A DNA stretch of 64,000 nucleotides from the NCBI RefSeq assembly GCF_014174395.1, contig NZ_JABEQD010000002.1, positions 186,001 through 250,000 of the forward strand, in the 5' to 3' direction. The position numbers and the translations under genes were made by a program. The stretch's first letter is position 1, and each line of letters begins with the position of its first letter. Shown piece after piece: positions 1 through 9,166 of the stretch. Under the pieces are notes generated by a model. The model worked only from the letters and a program-made list of their open reading frames with translations, ran no database searches and was not told the origin of the DNA. Origin of the DNA: Gluconacetobacter aggeris (GTDB taxonomy: Bacteria; Pseudomonadota; Alphaproteobacteria; Acetobacterales; Acetobacteraceae).

Positions 1-467
1 TTCAGGATGGTCGAGCGCGAGACCAGCGCCGGCGTCAGCACATGATAAGGATTGCCGGTCGTGGCCCCGATAAAATCGGCCGTACCCTCCTCGCAGATGG
101 CCAGCAGATCATCCGCCTGCGTCGCCGAAAAGCGCTGCACCTCATCGACGAAGATCAGCAGCGGCACCATCCGCGCCTCATCCGCCAGCTTGCGAATGTC
201 CGCAACCCCGCTGCGCGTCGCGTGCAGCGGGCGAAAATTCTTGCCGAGCATGTTCCCCACCGCCCGCGCGATCGAGGTCTTGCCCACCCCCGGCGGCCCA
301 TACAGAATCACGCTGCCCAGCGCCCCACCGGCAATCCGCCGCCGCAGGATCGAACCGCGCGCGACCGCCCCCGGCTGGCCGATCACGTCATCCAGCGTCG
401 CCGGGCGCAACTGCGCGGCAAGCGGCATCCGCCCCAGTGCCACCCCACGGTCAAAAAGGTCGCTCAT
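1..467 (-). CDS. rarA: Replication-associated recombination protein RarA (MgsA), N-terminal part, runs off the window
   Basis: AAA+ ATPase of the clamp-loader/RuvB superfamily that acts at stalled replication forks. About 155 N-terminal residues are visible; the C-terminus lies beyond position 1. The start ATG is at 467, reading MSDLFDRG. A Walker A motif GPPGVGKTS lies near residues 55-63, a Walker B motif LLIFVDEV near residue 105, and the sensor-1 stretch GATTGNP further on. The usual RarA Walker B reads DEIHRFN, whereas here it is DEVQRFS, so the family is clear but the sequence is somewhat divergent. It is followed downstream of its start, on the same strand, by arfB, which lies upstream in transcription and may share the transcript. 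Family assignment is confident; activity is inferred. Confidence 0.88.
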   Translation of the reverse strand, partial: MSDLFDRGVALGRMPLAAQLRPATLDDVIGQPGAVARGSILRRRIAGGALGSVILYGPPGVGKTSIARAVGNMLGKNFRPLHATRSGVADIRKLADEARMVPLLIFVDEVQRFSATQADDLLAICEEGTADFIGATTGNPYHVLTPALVSRSTIL

Positions 468-512
468 CCCTCACCCCAGACACGGAATTCCCCGGAACGA
501 CACAAGCTGCGC

Positions 513-935
513 CTAATCATCGAACCGCCCGGAACGCCCGCGCTTGATGCCCGCCCGGTGCGCCTTGCCGTCCAGCCGGCGCTGGCGGGCCGCACGGCCG
601 GGACGGGTGGCCACACGAAAAGCGGGGCGATGCGCCGCCTCGCGGATCAGTTCGGCCAGCCGTTCAATGGCATCCTCGCGGTTGCGTATTTGCGTGCGAA
701 AGCGCCGGGCGGTGATGACGATCACCCCATCCCGCGTGGCACGGCTGCCCGCCACCTCCAGCAGCCGGGCGCGCACTCGCTCGGGCAACGAGGGCGAGCG
801 CGCGGCATCGAACCGCAATTGCGCCGCCGTGGCCACCTTGTTGACGTTCTGCCCACCGGGGCCGGACGCAAGGATATAGCTGACCTCCAGCTCGGACTCG
901 GCCAGGGACAGTCCGGGAAGGATCGGGATTGCCAT
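513..935 (-). CDS. arfB: Alternative ribosome-rescue factor ArfB (peptidyl-tRNA hydrolase, YaeJ type)
   Basis: This 140-residue protein hydrolyses peptidyl-tRNA on ribosomes stalled without a stop codon. The class-I release-factor GGQ motif is visible as SGPGGQNVNK at about residues 24-33. The C-terminal tail is strongly basic (RPGRAARQRRLDGKAHRAG...KRGRSGR), as expected for the part that enters the empty mRNA channel. Its length matches the family's usual 135-140 residues. The gene ends about 45 bases before the rarA start on the same strand. Function is inferred from the motif plus tail; it could not be a full release factor because it lacks the codon-recognition domains. Confidence 0.92.
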   Translation of the reverse strand: MAIPILPGLSLAESELEVSYILASGPGGQNVNKVATAAQLRFDAARSPSLPERVRARLLEVAGSRATRDGVIVITARRFRTQIRNREDAIERLAELIREAAHRPAFRVATRPGRAARQRRLDGKAHRAGIKRGRSGRFDD

Positions 936-1009
936 GCGCGCGGCATAGCATGTTTTGCGCCCCCGCGCGTGCTATTCCCCACCTTGGCGCAGGGCGCCAA
1001 CCTGCCCCT

Positions 1010-1729
1010 TCACCCCTTGTCGTGAGAGACAGGATGTTCCGGGTGACCAGTCATCCGACTGCTTTCAGGCTTGCCGTCCGACTGGTCCGGCAGCTCGAAC
1101 ATATCGATGATTTCGGCTTCATCCTGTCCGGAAACAAACCACTCCCGCACCAGTGGATGCGCGAGCATCCGCTCCAGATACGTCGCGGCGCCCCCCTGCA
1201 AGGAAACACCATAGGTCTGAAATCGAGAGGCCACCGGCGCGAACATGATATCGGCGGCATTGAAGCGCCCGAACAGCCAGGGCCCCTCGGGATGACTCCC
1301 CGCCGTCTTCCATATCGCCGCCACGCGCGCAATATCGTCTTCGACAGCCTGCGTCCGCACGGCCCGCCGATTGCGCCCCCTCGCATTGACCGGCATCGCC
1401 TCCCGCAGCGCATTCAGGCCCGAATGGACCTCTCCGGCATAGCTGCGTGCCCTCGGCCGCAGGAAGCGGTCGGCCGGCCAGAGGGCAGGATATTGCTCGT
1501 AAAGATATTCCACGATCGCAAGCGTGTCCCAGATCGGGAAGCCGTCGACGCGCAAAACAGGCACAAGGCCAGTCTCGCCGCCACGTTCAATGACGCACGC
1601 CCGGGCGCCCTTTACATAAAGCGACTGGATCGTCTCTTCGAAAGGCACGCCAGCCAGACGCAGCAGCATCCACGCCCGCATCGACCATGACGAATAATTC
1701 CTGTTCCCCAGGATGATCTCCAACGCCAT
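1010..1729 (-). CDS. Glutathione S-transferase family protein
   Basis: A 239-residue GST-like protein. The N-terminal thioredoxin fold begins IILGNRNYSSWSMRAWML, whose N-x-x-Y-S-S-W/S-x-R pattern is typical of a bacterial GST subgroup. The proline-containing glutathione loop (TGLVPVLRVDG) and the following DTLAIVEYL stretch are present, and a helical C-terminal domain follows. The start at 1729 was chosen because it gives the canonical N-terminus; the open frame extends upstream into the neighbouring GST without homology. It lies 19 bases downstream of a second GST on the same strand, so the two are probably co-transcribed for conjugation or reduction of electrophiles. The substrate cannot be read from the sequence. 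Confidence 0.85.
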   Translation of the reverse strand: MALEIILGNRNYSSWSMRAWMLLRLAGVPFEETIQSLYVKGARACVIERGGETGLVPVLRVDGFPIWDTLAIVEYLYEQYPALWPADRFLRPRARSYAGEVHSGLNALREAMPVNARGRNRRAVRTQAVEDDIARVAAIWKTAGSHPEGPWLFGRFNAADIMFAPVASRFQTYGVSLQGGAATYLERMLAHPLVREWFVSGQDEAEIIDMFELPDQSDGKPESSRMTGHPEHPVSHDKG

Positions 1730-1748
1730 CAATTCGTCCTCCAGAAGA

Positions 1749-2333
1749 TCAGATCCAGGGCATCGGCAGAAAGCCGGGCAGAACCTCGACACGCAGGAGC
1801 CATGCCCGCACGTTCGGATAGGGCTCCAGCGACACATGGCCTTCCGGAGCGTGGGCGACATAGCCATAGCAGGCAAGATCCGCGATCGTCGGATGGCGCG
1901 CGGCCAGGAACGTCCGGTCGCCAAGATGCGCGTCCATGAACGCCAGCAATCGCTCGGCGCGCACGCACGCATCGGCGGGCTCGCCCGAGCGTTGCCACAG
2001 CGCCACCATACGAGCGGCAGCCGGCCCTTGCCTCAATTCCCCCGCCGCAATCGAAAGCCAGCGCTGAACGCGCGCCGCACCTACCGGATCGTCCGGCAGC
2101 CACAAGGTGCCCGCGCCGTAGGCCTTGGCCAGATAGACCAGAATGGCATTGCTGTCGGCCAGCACCAGATCACCGTCACACAGGATCGGAATCTGTCCGA
2201 GCGGGTTCAGACGCAGCAATTCCGGCGTCGGACCGGAAACGATCTCGAACCTGTAATCGATGCCGAGCATCGACAGAAGCAATTGTACGCGATGCACATG
2301 GCCTGAAAGAGGCATGCCGTAGAGAATCATCAT
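1749..2333 (-). CDS. Glutathione S-transferase family protein
   Basis: This 194-residue protein starts MMILYGMPLSGHVHRVQLLLS, the thioredoxin-fold strand and helix with the catalytic Ser region (LSGHVHRV). The cis-Pro loop GQIPILCDGD and the glutathione-binding motif LADSNAILVYLA follow, then a C-terminal all-helical domain with the N-capping motif PTIADLACYGY. It is the first gene of a probable two-gene GST operon. Its start faces a LysR regulator gene across about 100 bases, an arrangement in which the regulator commonly controls the divergent operon. Only the family is recognised. Confidence 0.87.
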   Translation of the reverse strand: MMILYGMPLSGHVHRVQLLLSMLGIDYRFEIVSGPTPELLRLNPLGQIPILCDGDLVLADSNAILVYLAKAYGAGTLWLPDDPVGAARVQRWLSIAAGELRQGPAAARMVALWQRSGEPADACVRAERLLAFMDAHLGDRTFLAARHPTIADLACYGYVAHAPEGHVSLEPYPNVRAWLLRVEVLPGFLPMPWI

Positions 2334-2436
2334 CGGTGCGATCTTTTGCTATGGTTGCTCCAGGGTCACTGTTTTGTCCGAACATGGCGATACGCTATCC
2401 TGGCACGACAGTCTTTCGGATGATGGAAGAATAGCG

Positions 2437-3417
2437 TTGGACCGCCTGGATGAACTGGCAGTGTTCGTTGCCGTGCTCGACTCAGGAAGCATGGCGGCGG
2501 CGGCGCGACGCCTACATCGCTCTCCTCCCAGCATCAGCCGTATCCTGGCAGGGCTGGAGCAACGACTGGGCGCACGCCTGATCGATCGCACGACGCGACG
2601 CCTGGCTCCGACCGAATTCGGCCGTCACTTCGCCATGCAGGCGCGGGATCTCATCGCGCAATACGAAGCGCTGACCCAGGCAGCCACGCATGAGGCCGAT
2701 CAACCCGCCGGCATGCTCCGGATCACGGCCCCGGCGACATTCGGGCGCCGCCACGTGGCCCCCATGCTTGCGGATTTCCTGGCACGGTTCGAAAGGGTCC
2801 GGGCCACATTGGTGTTGTCGGACCGCAATCTCGACCTGATCGAAGACGGTCTGGATGTCGCCATCCGCATCGGCACACTGACCGATTCAACCCTCGTGGC
2901 CCGCAAAGTGGGCAGCGTCGGGCGCATTCTGGTTGCCAGCCCCGCCTATCTGGAAAAACGGGGCACGCCGCGATCCGTCCGTGGCCTGGCGAACCATGAC
3001 AGTATCCTCATCGAAAGCCGGCCTGTCGCGCGGGAATGGCGCTTCGCCTCAGGCCCACACGACCGTGAGCAGCATCAGGTCATACGATTGACTCCGCGCG
3101 TCCTGGCCAATGACGTCGAAGGCGCCATCGCAATGGCACGCGCAGGATTGGGCATCGTGCAGGTTCTGTCATACCAGGTGACGGAGGAACTCTCGGCGGG
3201 CCACCTCGTCAGGCTCCTGCCGGAGGCAGAACTTCCCCCCACCACGGTACATCTGATCAGCACCTGCACTTCCCATCGGCCCGCGAAAACGACCGCCTTT
3301 CTCGATTTCGCGGCGAACGCGCTGGAACAGCGTCTCCAGGTCATATCCCGCTCATCGAACCCGCCTGCCCCGGCCATGTCGCCACCCGGCAATCACGAGA
3401 TCGAAACAAGACAATAA
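2437..3417 (+). CDS. LysR-family transcriptional regulator
   Basis: One-component regulator with an N-terminal winged helix-turn-helix (FVAVLDSGSMAAAARRLHRSPPSISRILAGLE) and a periplasmic-binding-protein-like effector domain. No ATG fits the start: a TTG at 2437 gives the standard LysR beginning (L/M)DRLDELAVFV and has a GGAAGA ribosome site at 2425-2430; a further TTG at 2374 would add 21 unrelated residues. About 326 residues long. It is divergent from the two GST genes, so autoregulation and control of the GST operon are the natural inference. The inducer is unknown. Confidence 0.88.
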   Translation: MDRLDELAVFVAVLDSGSMAAAARRLHRSPPSISRILAGLEQRLGARLIDRTTRRLAPTEFGRHFAMQARDLIAQYEALTQAATHEADQPAGMLRITAPATFGRRHVAPMLADFLARFERVRATLVLSDRNLDLIEDGLDVAIRIGTLTDSTLVARKVGSVGRILVASPAYLEKRGTPRSVRGLANHDSILIESRPVAREWRFASGPHDREQHQVIRLTPRVLANDVEGAIAMARAGLGIVQVLSYQVTEELSAGHLVRLLPEAELPPTTVHLISTCTSHRPAKTTAFLDFAANALEQRLQVISRSSNPPAPAMSPPGNHEIETRQ

Positions 3418-3608
3418 CGCATAAAAATATGATCATTATATAAATGTGAATGATAAAGATGCCTCTCGCACCTCACGAATAGAACACTCTATTGCGCGAT
3501 CCGACGCGGCCGCCAGCATGAAACATCCTTCATATTGGTATACGCAATTTGCATAAATGACATACGCTCCGTTAGGGTGTCCGCCGAATGAACCAGAAGA
3601 GGTGAGCA

Positions 3609-4864
3609 ATACATAACATTACGGCGCTGATAGCGATGCCGCGGTCTTCGTGCTGCTACCCTGGCTGCTGTGGCGCCTGACGCGACGCGCCCTGCCCATC
3701 GCGGTACTGCCGATCCCGATCGGCATCCTGCTGGCGGTCTGGCACGTTCCCGTCGGCAAACTGGGTGTCCCGTCGCTCTATGGCGACGATATCGGCTGAG
3801 TGGCCGTGCTGATCCTGGCCTTCACCGCCGGGCTCGAGATGTGGCAGCACCCTGGCGAAGACGCCAATGCGGCCCATCGGCTCCCGCCCCAGCCTCTTGG
3901 CCGGCTCCTCGGCAGCGCGCTGGTCGCCCTGGGCGGCCCGTTCCTGGTCGGTTCCTTCCTGGCCTATGAATTCTTCCTGCCCCTGGAGGGCTGGCACGCG
4001 CCGCATGCCGCGCCATGGGTCGCAGCGGCCTCGATCGGGCTCTGCATGGCCGTCAGCGCGCTGCCGGTGCTCATCGGCGTGGTGCGCGAACTGGAGCCCG
4101 CCCAGCGCCCGCTGGGCCAACTGGCGCTCAAGCTCGCCGTGGTCGATGACGCCGCCCTCTGGATCGGTCTGGCAGCACTCCAGTTCGCCGCCAGGGGCAG
4201 CGCCGCACTCCATGGATGGACCAGCCTGGAATTCCTGGCGGTCGCGCTCCTCGTGGGGCTGGCGGCCACAGGCAACTGGGCCTCCCGGCATTTCAGGCAC
4301 CCGCCGGCCTGGGTCATCTGGACCGCCGTGCCGATCTATCTCGCCGCCGGCTCCTGGGCCAGCAAGCAGCTGGGGCTTCACGAGCTGATCGGCGCCTATT
4401 TCGCGGGCGCGATCATGCCGCCCAGCTGGGTGCGCCGCCTCCCCATCGAATGGGCCGGGACCTTCGCCCTGATCTGGCTGGCGCCGATGTTCTTCGGGCA
4501 TAGCGGCCTGCGCATCGATGGCGATGCGCTTACCTGGCCGTCTGTCCTCGCCTCGCTGGCACTGGTGGCCGTCTCGATCGTGACGAAGATCGCGGCCATC
4601 TATATCTGCCCCCCGGCGGCGGGCCTGACACGCCGGCAGACCTTGGGCGTCGGCGCCCTGCTGCAATGCAAGGGGCTGATGGAAATCGTCGCCGCGACCA
4701 TCCTGCACCAGCAGGGCATGCTCTCCGAATTCGCCTTCGCCGCGCTGGTGGTGGCCGTGATCTCGACCACGCTGACCGGGCCGATGCTCCACGCCCTGGC
4801 CCCGAAACCGGGCGCCAGGAAACCCGCAACGCTGCCGGCGGAAGTGATCACGGCCAATTCCTGA
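3609..4864 (+). pseudogene. Broken cation/proton antiporter (CPA-type)
   Basis: Sequence from about 3800 to 4864 encodes most of a Na+/H+ antiporter of the CPA membrane-transport type: many hydrophobic segments, the central motif KLAVVDDAALW (the DD pair of ion-binding aspartates), and a final helix ending LTGPMLHAL. The same frame continues upstream as VLLPWLLWRLTRRALP...LYGDDIG, but is cut by TGA at 3797-3799, exactly where a Trp (TGG) would fit. Upstream of that, a one-base deletion near 3637 would join ITALIA to AAVFVLLPW, and there is no ATG start, only ATA at 3609 behind a GAGGTGAG ribosome site. A restart at GTG 3800 (354 residues) would lack the first membrane helices. The nonsense codon is seen; the frameshift and lost start are inferred. 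Confidence 0.75.
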
Positions 4865-4899
4865 TCCCAGCCGCCTCCCTTACGACCCGTGCGCCGCCA

Positions 4900-5790
4900 T
4901 CACGACATCGGTGGCGGCGCCGTGTCGGCCGAAGGCAGGGGGATGAACTCGTCATGGTCCGCATCGGGCAGTTTCATCCGCCCTTCCTTCCAGTCCTCGG
5001 CCGCCTGCGCCAGCCGCTCCTTCGAGGAACTGACGAAATTCCAGAACAGGAACCGCTCGCCAACGGGCTCGCCCCCCAGCACCATCGCGATCGTGGGCGC
5101 CAGGGCCCGAAAGGATGAGACATCAGGCCCCAGCACCAGCATCCGTCCCGCCGCGTATTGCTCTCCATCGATCTCGATCGCACCCTGGGCGATATAGACG
5201 GCCCGCTCCGGGTAGCCCATGGGAATTTCCGCCCGCGCCCCGGCATCCAGTTCCAGATGCACATAGAAGAGCGGCGAATGCGTCCGCGCGGCGGCGGTCA
5301 GGCCGTAAGCGTGGCCGGCAATCACCTGCCCCCGCACACCGCCCGCATCCCATTGCGGCAGATCCGCCCCCTCATGATGCGAGAAGGACGGCGCCGCTTC
5401 CTCATCCCCCGTCGGCAGCGCGACCCACGCCTGGATACCGTGCAGATGATCGCCGACCGCCCGCGCCTTCTCGAACCGCTCGCTATGCGTGATCCCTCGG
5501 CCGGCCGTCATCCAGTTGACCTCCTGCGGCCGGATCGCCTGTTCCGACCCCAGACTGTCGCGATGCATGACCTCGCCCGAGAACAGATAGGTGACGGTCG
5601 ACAGGCCGATATGCGGATGCGGCCGCACATCCACGCTGCGATCCACCCCGGCCGCCAGATCCAGCGGCCCCATATGGTCGAAGAAGATGAACGGCCCGAC
5701 CATCCGCCGCCGCGCGAACGGCAGGATGCGCCCCACTTCCAGACCACCGCCCAGACTGCGGCGACGCTGCTCGATCATCATCTCGATCAT
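4900..5790 (-). CDS. Pirin family protein (cupin)
   Basis: A 296-residue bicupin of the pirin family. The N-terminal cupin carries the metal-site pattern RPHPHIGLSTVTYLFSGE with its histidines, followed by GITHSER; the C-terminal pirin domain contains LGGEPVGERFLFWNFVSSSKER, a signature of bacterial pirins. The start at 5790 is preceded by an AGGGAGAAG ribosome site; an upstream extension has no homology. It follows a second pirin gene on the same strand after 94 bases, so they probably form one transcript controlled by the divergent LysR gene. Some bacterial pirins have quercetin dioxygenase activity; which reaction applies here cannot be told. Confidence 0.9.
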   Translation of the reverse strand: MIEMMIEQRRRSLGGGLEVGRILPFARRRMVGPFIFFDHMGPLDLAAGVDRSVDVRPHPHIGLSTVTYLFSGEVMHRDSLGSEQAIRPQEVNWMTAGRGITHSERFEKARAVGDHLHGIQAWVALPTGDEEAAPSFSHHEGADLPQWDAGGVRGQVIAGHAYGLTAAARTHSPLFYVHLELDAGARAEIPMGYPERAVYIAQGAIEIDGEQYAAGRMLVLGPDVSSFRALAPTIAMVLGGEPVGERFLFWNFVSSSKERLAQAAEDWKEGRMKLPDADHDEFIPLPSADTAPPPMS

Positions 5791-5884
5791 CGCACTTCTC
5801 CCTTCCAGCCCCACATGATCGAACCGCCCACGATAGGCGGCGAGGGCAACCGCCCCCGCCACCGTCACGGCGATCCGGGCGCGC

Positions 5885-6754
5885 TCAGGCGGCGATCCCG
5901 CCGAAACGCCCGTTATTGAAATCCTCGATCGCCTGACGGATCTCCTCCTGCGTGTTCATGACGAAGGGCCCATATCCGGCAATCGGCTCATTCAGAGGCT
6001 GACCCGTCAGGACCAGGAAACCGGCCTCTTCCGCCGCCTGAAGCGTCACCTCCGTTCCCTCCCGACTCAGCAGAGCGAACTGCGCGCTGCCCAGTTCCGT
6101 ACCGCCATTCACAATCAGGCGTCCCTCCAGCGAGACAATCGCCGTACTGTGCCCGGCGGGCAGGTCGAGCGTGACCTGCGCACCGGCCCGCAGCGTGCCG
6201 TCCCACACATTCAGCGGCGAGAAGATGCGCGCCGGTCCATGCGCCGCCCGATACTCTCCGGCGATGATGCGCAGCCGCCCGGCATCATCAGCAAAGCGCA
6301 CCACCGGAATATCGGCCGCATGCAGCGTCTGATAGGCCGGCGGCGCAGCCTTGTCCTTCGCCGGCAGGTTCACCCACAGCTGCACCATCCGGAACGCACC
6401 GCCCTGCCGCGCATAGGATGCCGAATGGAATTCCTCATGCTGGATGCCATTCCCCGCAGTCATCCACTGCACATCGCCCGGCCCGATGACACCACCGCCG
6501 CCGGCGGAATCGCGATGTTCCACCTCGCCGTCATAGACGATCGTCACCGTATCGAACCCCTTGTGCGGATGCTCGCCCACACCGCGCCGGCTTTCCGTGG
6601 GGCCGAACGCATAGGGCCCGGCATAATCCAGCAGCAGGAACGGGCTCAGATGTTCGCCGAAATTGCTGTAGGAAAACAGGGAGCGGACCGGAAACCCGTC
6701 CCCCACCCAATGGCCGCGATCATTGCCGTAACGGCCGAGAATCGTCTTCTGCAT
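5885..6754 (-). CDS. Pirin family protein (cupin)
   Basis: A 289-residue pirin. The N-terminal cupin metal-binding residues are visible in GEHPHKGFDTVTIVYDGEVEHRDSAG and GIQHEEF, and the C-terminal half ends with the typical LTGQPLNEPIAGYGPFVMNT. The start at 6754 (MQKTILGRY) is preferred over the longer frame, which reads into the divergent promoter. It is paralogous to the next gene, so the pair is an old duplication. A LysR gene starts divergently 122 bases away and is the likely regulator. The function is a redox-linked cupin of uncertain substrate. Confidence 0.9.
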   Translation of the reverse strand: MQKTILGRYGNDRGHWVGDGFPVRSLFSYSNFGEHLSPFLLLDYAGPYAFGPTESRRGVGEHPHKGFDTVTIVYDGEVEHRDSAGGGGVIGPGDVQWMTAGNGIQHEEFHSASYARQGGAFRMVQLWVNLPAKDKAAPPAYQTLHAADIPVVRFADDAGRLRIIAGEYRAAHGPARIFSPLNVWDGTLRAGAQVTLDLPAGHSTAIVSLEGRLIVNGGTELGSAQFALLSREGTEVTLQAAEEAGFLVLTGQPLNEPIAGYGPFVMNTQEEIRQAIEDFNNGRFGGIAA

Positions 6755-6876
6755 TGCCCATACTCCCAATCGACAGCACCCCGATGAAGGGCGCCGTTGC
6801 ATGGCAAGGACAATGGGGCGCTCCCCCCGCCGCATGAAGATTGCCGTATCGAACGGTGCGTCCTATTCATGAGACG

Positions 6877-7797
6877 ATGAAGGACCTCAACGACCTTTAT
6901 TACTTCGTGCAGGTCGTCCGCCACGGCGGCTTCGCCAGCGCCGCGCGCGCCACGGGGCTGCAGAAATCCCTCCTCAGCCGCCGGGTGCGCCTGCTGGAAG
7001 AACGGCTGGACATCTTGCTGCTCCAGCGCTCCTCCCGCCATTTCTCGGTCACCGATGCCGGGCGCGCCTTCTACGAACGCTGCACGGTGGTCCTGGAAGA
7101 CGCCGAGGCAGCGGAGCAGTCGGTCGCACAGCACCATGCCGAACCATGCGGCATCATCCGCCTCAGTTGCCCGGTAGCCCTCCTGACCTTCCAGTTCGGG
7201 GCGCTGCTCGCCAAATTCATCATGTGCTACCCCGCCGTCACCCTCAGCCTCGAGAGCACGAACCGACGGGTGGAGGTGCTGGAAGAACGGTTCGATCTCG
7301 CCATCCGCGTGCGTTTCCCGCCACTGGAATCGGAAAATCTCATCATGCGCGTGCTCGACACCAGCACACAGTGCCTGGTTGCCGCACCCGGCCTGATCGC
7401 AGCCCCCCTCACCTCGCCCGCGGACCTGAACACGCTGCCCAGCCTCGATTTCAATACCGCGCCCACCAGCCATTCCTGGCTTCTCGAAAGCAGGGACGGT
7501 CAGACGGCAACGATCTTCCATACGCCGCGCCTGGCAACCGACGACATGGCCGTCCTGCGCGAGGCGGCCCTGGCCGGCGCAGGCATCGTCCAGCTCCCGA
7601 CCATGATGGTCTGGCGAGACATCGCGGAAGGCCGCCTGATCCACCTTCTCCCCGACTGGCGGCCCCGCGCCGGGATCGTCCACGCCGTCTTCCCCTCCCG
7701 CCGGGGGCTTACCCCCGCCGTGCGCACACTGATCGACTTCCTCGCCGCCGAATGCGCGGCCCAGCGGCACGATGCATCACGGGTGCTGGAACCATGA
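6877..7797 (+). CDS. LysR-family transcriptional regulator
   Basis: A 306-residue regulator starting MKDLNDLYYFVQVVRHGGFASAARA at ATG 6877, with the DNA-binding helix-turn-helix in residues 20-40 (LQKSLLSRRVRLLEERL) and the effector-binding domain after about residue 90. It belongs to the large group that regulates pirin and quinone-related genes in proteobacteria, which agrees with its divergent position next to two pirin genes. Its TGA stop overlaps the ATG of the next gene (ATGA), indicating translational coupling with the small lipoprotein. Confidence 0.9.
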   Translation: MKDLNDLYYFVQVVRHGGFASAARATGLQKSLLSRRVRLLEERLDILLLQRSSRHFSVTDAGRAFYERCTVVLEDAEAAEQSVAQHHAEPCGIIRLSCPVALLTFQFGALLAKFIMCYPAVTLSLESTNRRVEVLEERFDLAIRVRFPPLESENLIMRVLDTSTQCLVAAPGLIAAPLTSPADLNTLPSLDFNTAPTSHSWLLESRDGQTATIFHTPRLATDDMAVLREAALAGAGIVQLPTMMVWRDIAEGRLIHLLPDWRPRAGIVHAVFPSRRGLTPAVRTLIDFLAAECAAQRHDASRVLEP

Positions 7798-8189
7798 GTC
7801 GCCTGCCTGCCCTTGCCTTCCTCTGCGCCCTGTCGGCAGGCTGTGCGGATGATCAGGGCAAGGGCGATCTGCACGCGGCCGTTTCCCGCTGTTTCGCAAC
7901 CTATCCGTTCCGCAAGGGCACCGCATACGACCGGTTCAGTTGCATCGCCGGCGCCCACCTCCACTACGGCCCGGACGCGGTCGGCCCCCAGTACGACCTG
8001 ATTTCACAGATCGACATGGCCTCCCTGCGCATTGGCCTGGATATCGACACCGGCACATTGAGCATGCCGGAAGCCGAGAAAGAACTGCACTGGGTCACCA
8101 CCAAGGCCCGGAACGAGGCCATTCAGCGATCGACCAGCCAACCGGTCACAACGGCGCCTCGCATGGACGATAAAAGACCAGCCAGTTGA
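7794..8189 (+). CDS. Small putative lipoprotein of unknown function
   Basis: A 131-residue protein starting at ATG 7794 inside the stop codon of the LysR gene. The N-terminus MSRLPALAFLCALSAGC is a lipoprotein signal with lipobox LSAGC (Cys17). The mature part is polar, with two cysteines (AVSRCFATYPF, DRFSCIAGA) and no recognised domain. It is probably anchored in the periplasm. I do not recognise the family; the four-base overlap suggests it depends on transcription of the LysR gene. Confidence 0.7.
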   Translation: MSRLPALAFLCALSAGCADDQGKGDLHAAVSRCFATYPFRKGTAYDRFSCIAGAHLHYGPDAVGPQYDLISQIDMASLRIGLDIDTGTLSMPEAEKELHWVTTKARNEAIQRSTSQPVTTAPRMDDKRPAS

Positions 8190-8204
8190 TCGGCCGGAAA
8201 ATCC

Positions 8205-8804
8205 TTACTGCGTCCGCGGAATAACGGCCGGGTCCGAAGATTTCGCATCGGGATTGAGCACGACCATTCCGGATTGCGGGGAATAGGTGCCGGACGTCGA
8301 CTGGTTCGGGGTGATGGGCGGATGGAACGCCGAAACCGGACCGAAGATGCCGCCGGCAGAACGCTTCATCGTGCCTTCCGGCTGGCGCGCACATCCACGG
8401 GTGATAATGGAACAGATCCCGTCCGTTCCGACCAGTTCGTCATTATCGCCCGTATAGTGCACGTCCGACACCCGGTCATGGTCCAGACGGATCACGGCCG
8501 TGCAGGTCGTCCCGCCCCCTCCGCCGAACTGCGAGATCGTCGTGACGATGTCGCCAACCGGAATCAGCGTCGAGCCTCCATAGTTCGGCTGCGCATGCGT
8601 ACCGGTATAGATGAAGATCTGGGTCGTATCGTTCAGTTGCTTGGTGGCAGCCGGAATCCCGGCGCACGCCTGAAGATCGTAGGATGTCATCCCGATCATG
8701 GTGATCTGCGCCTTGTGAGCCGCCCGTGAATCCAGATATCCGCACCCACCCAGACCAAAAGAGAGTGAAGACATAGCGAGCAGACACAGAGTACGACAGT
8801 TCAT
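8205..8804 (-). CDS. Putative lipoprotein of unknown function
   Basis: A 199-residue exported protein. The start at 8804 gives MNCRTLCLLAMSSLSFGLGG followed by Cys, a lipoprotein signal with lipobox LGGC; a longer frame adds residues without character. The mature protein contains an SmpA/OmlA-like opening (DSRAAHKAQITMIGMTSYDLQACAGIP), that is, the short helical repeat seen in outer-membrane assembly lipoproteins, followed by TTQIFIYTG and a Gly-rich turn. The C-terminal tail is rich in Pro/Ser/Thr. It converges with the preceding small lipoprotein gene. The SmpA-like resemblance is only suggestive. Confidence 0.75.
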   Translation of the reverse strand: MNCRTLCLLAMSSLSFGLGGCGYLDSRAAHKAQITMIGMTSYDLQACAGIPAATKQLNDTTQIFIYTGTHAQPNYGGSTLIPVGDIVTTISQFGGGGGTTCTAVIRLDHDRVSDVHYTGDNDELVGTDGICSIITRGCARQPEGTMKRSAGGIFGPVSAFHPPITPNQSTSGTYSPQSGMVVLNPDAKSSDPAVIPRTQ

Positions 8805-9166
8805 TCCTGGATTATCCCCACATCTCGATCGAACCACGCCCGGCACGGCGTATTTGTCCGACGACCCTAGTGCGCTCTTTCCGGTCGATGCAAGGCCAGT
8901 CCGGGCACAAATTCCCCTTTTCCCAATGAAACGGACCGTTACAGGAATTATGGCCACATCATGACGGGCCGATCTTCAAATATCTTAATGAAGGGCTTAC
9001 GCCTATACTTCACCATTGCCTTCTCCGCCCCGCACTATCATCATGATGCCTATCGCCAGTACGGAGGGCGTCCATGACGGATCGAAAGACCGGGCACGCC
9101 ACGTCATCCGGCACCACGGGCCGCCATGCGGAACCGCATCGGAAATCCAGGGAGAATCCGCCACTC
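8805..9166. other. Divergent intergenic region, no gene seen
   Basis: This stretch of 362 bases separates two divergently transcribed lipoprotein genes (8804 leftward, 9167 rightward) and so must hold both promoters. It is less GC-rich than the flanking genes around 8930-9010. I see no convincing open frame, hairpin or repeat in it. A short open frame from 9074 is merely the upstream extension of the DUF4142 gene. Confidence 0.6.

Noticed and set aside
42-1025. Long open frame on the plus strand across rarA and arfB
   Set aside because: Low-complexity Arg/Pro/His-rich translation typical of antisense frames in GC-rich DNA; both genes beneath it on the minus strand have clear motifs.
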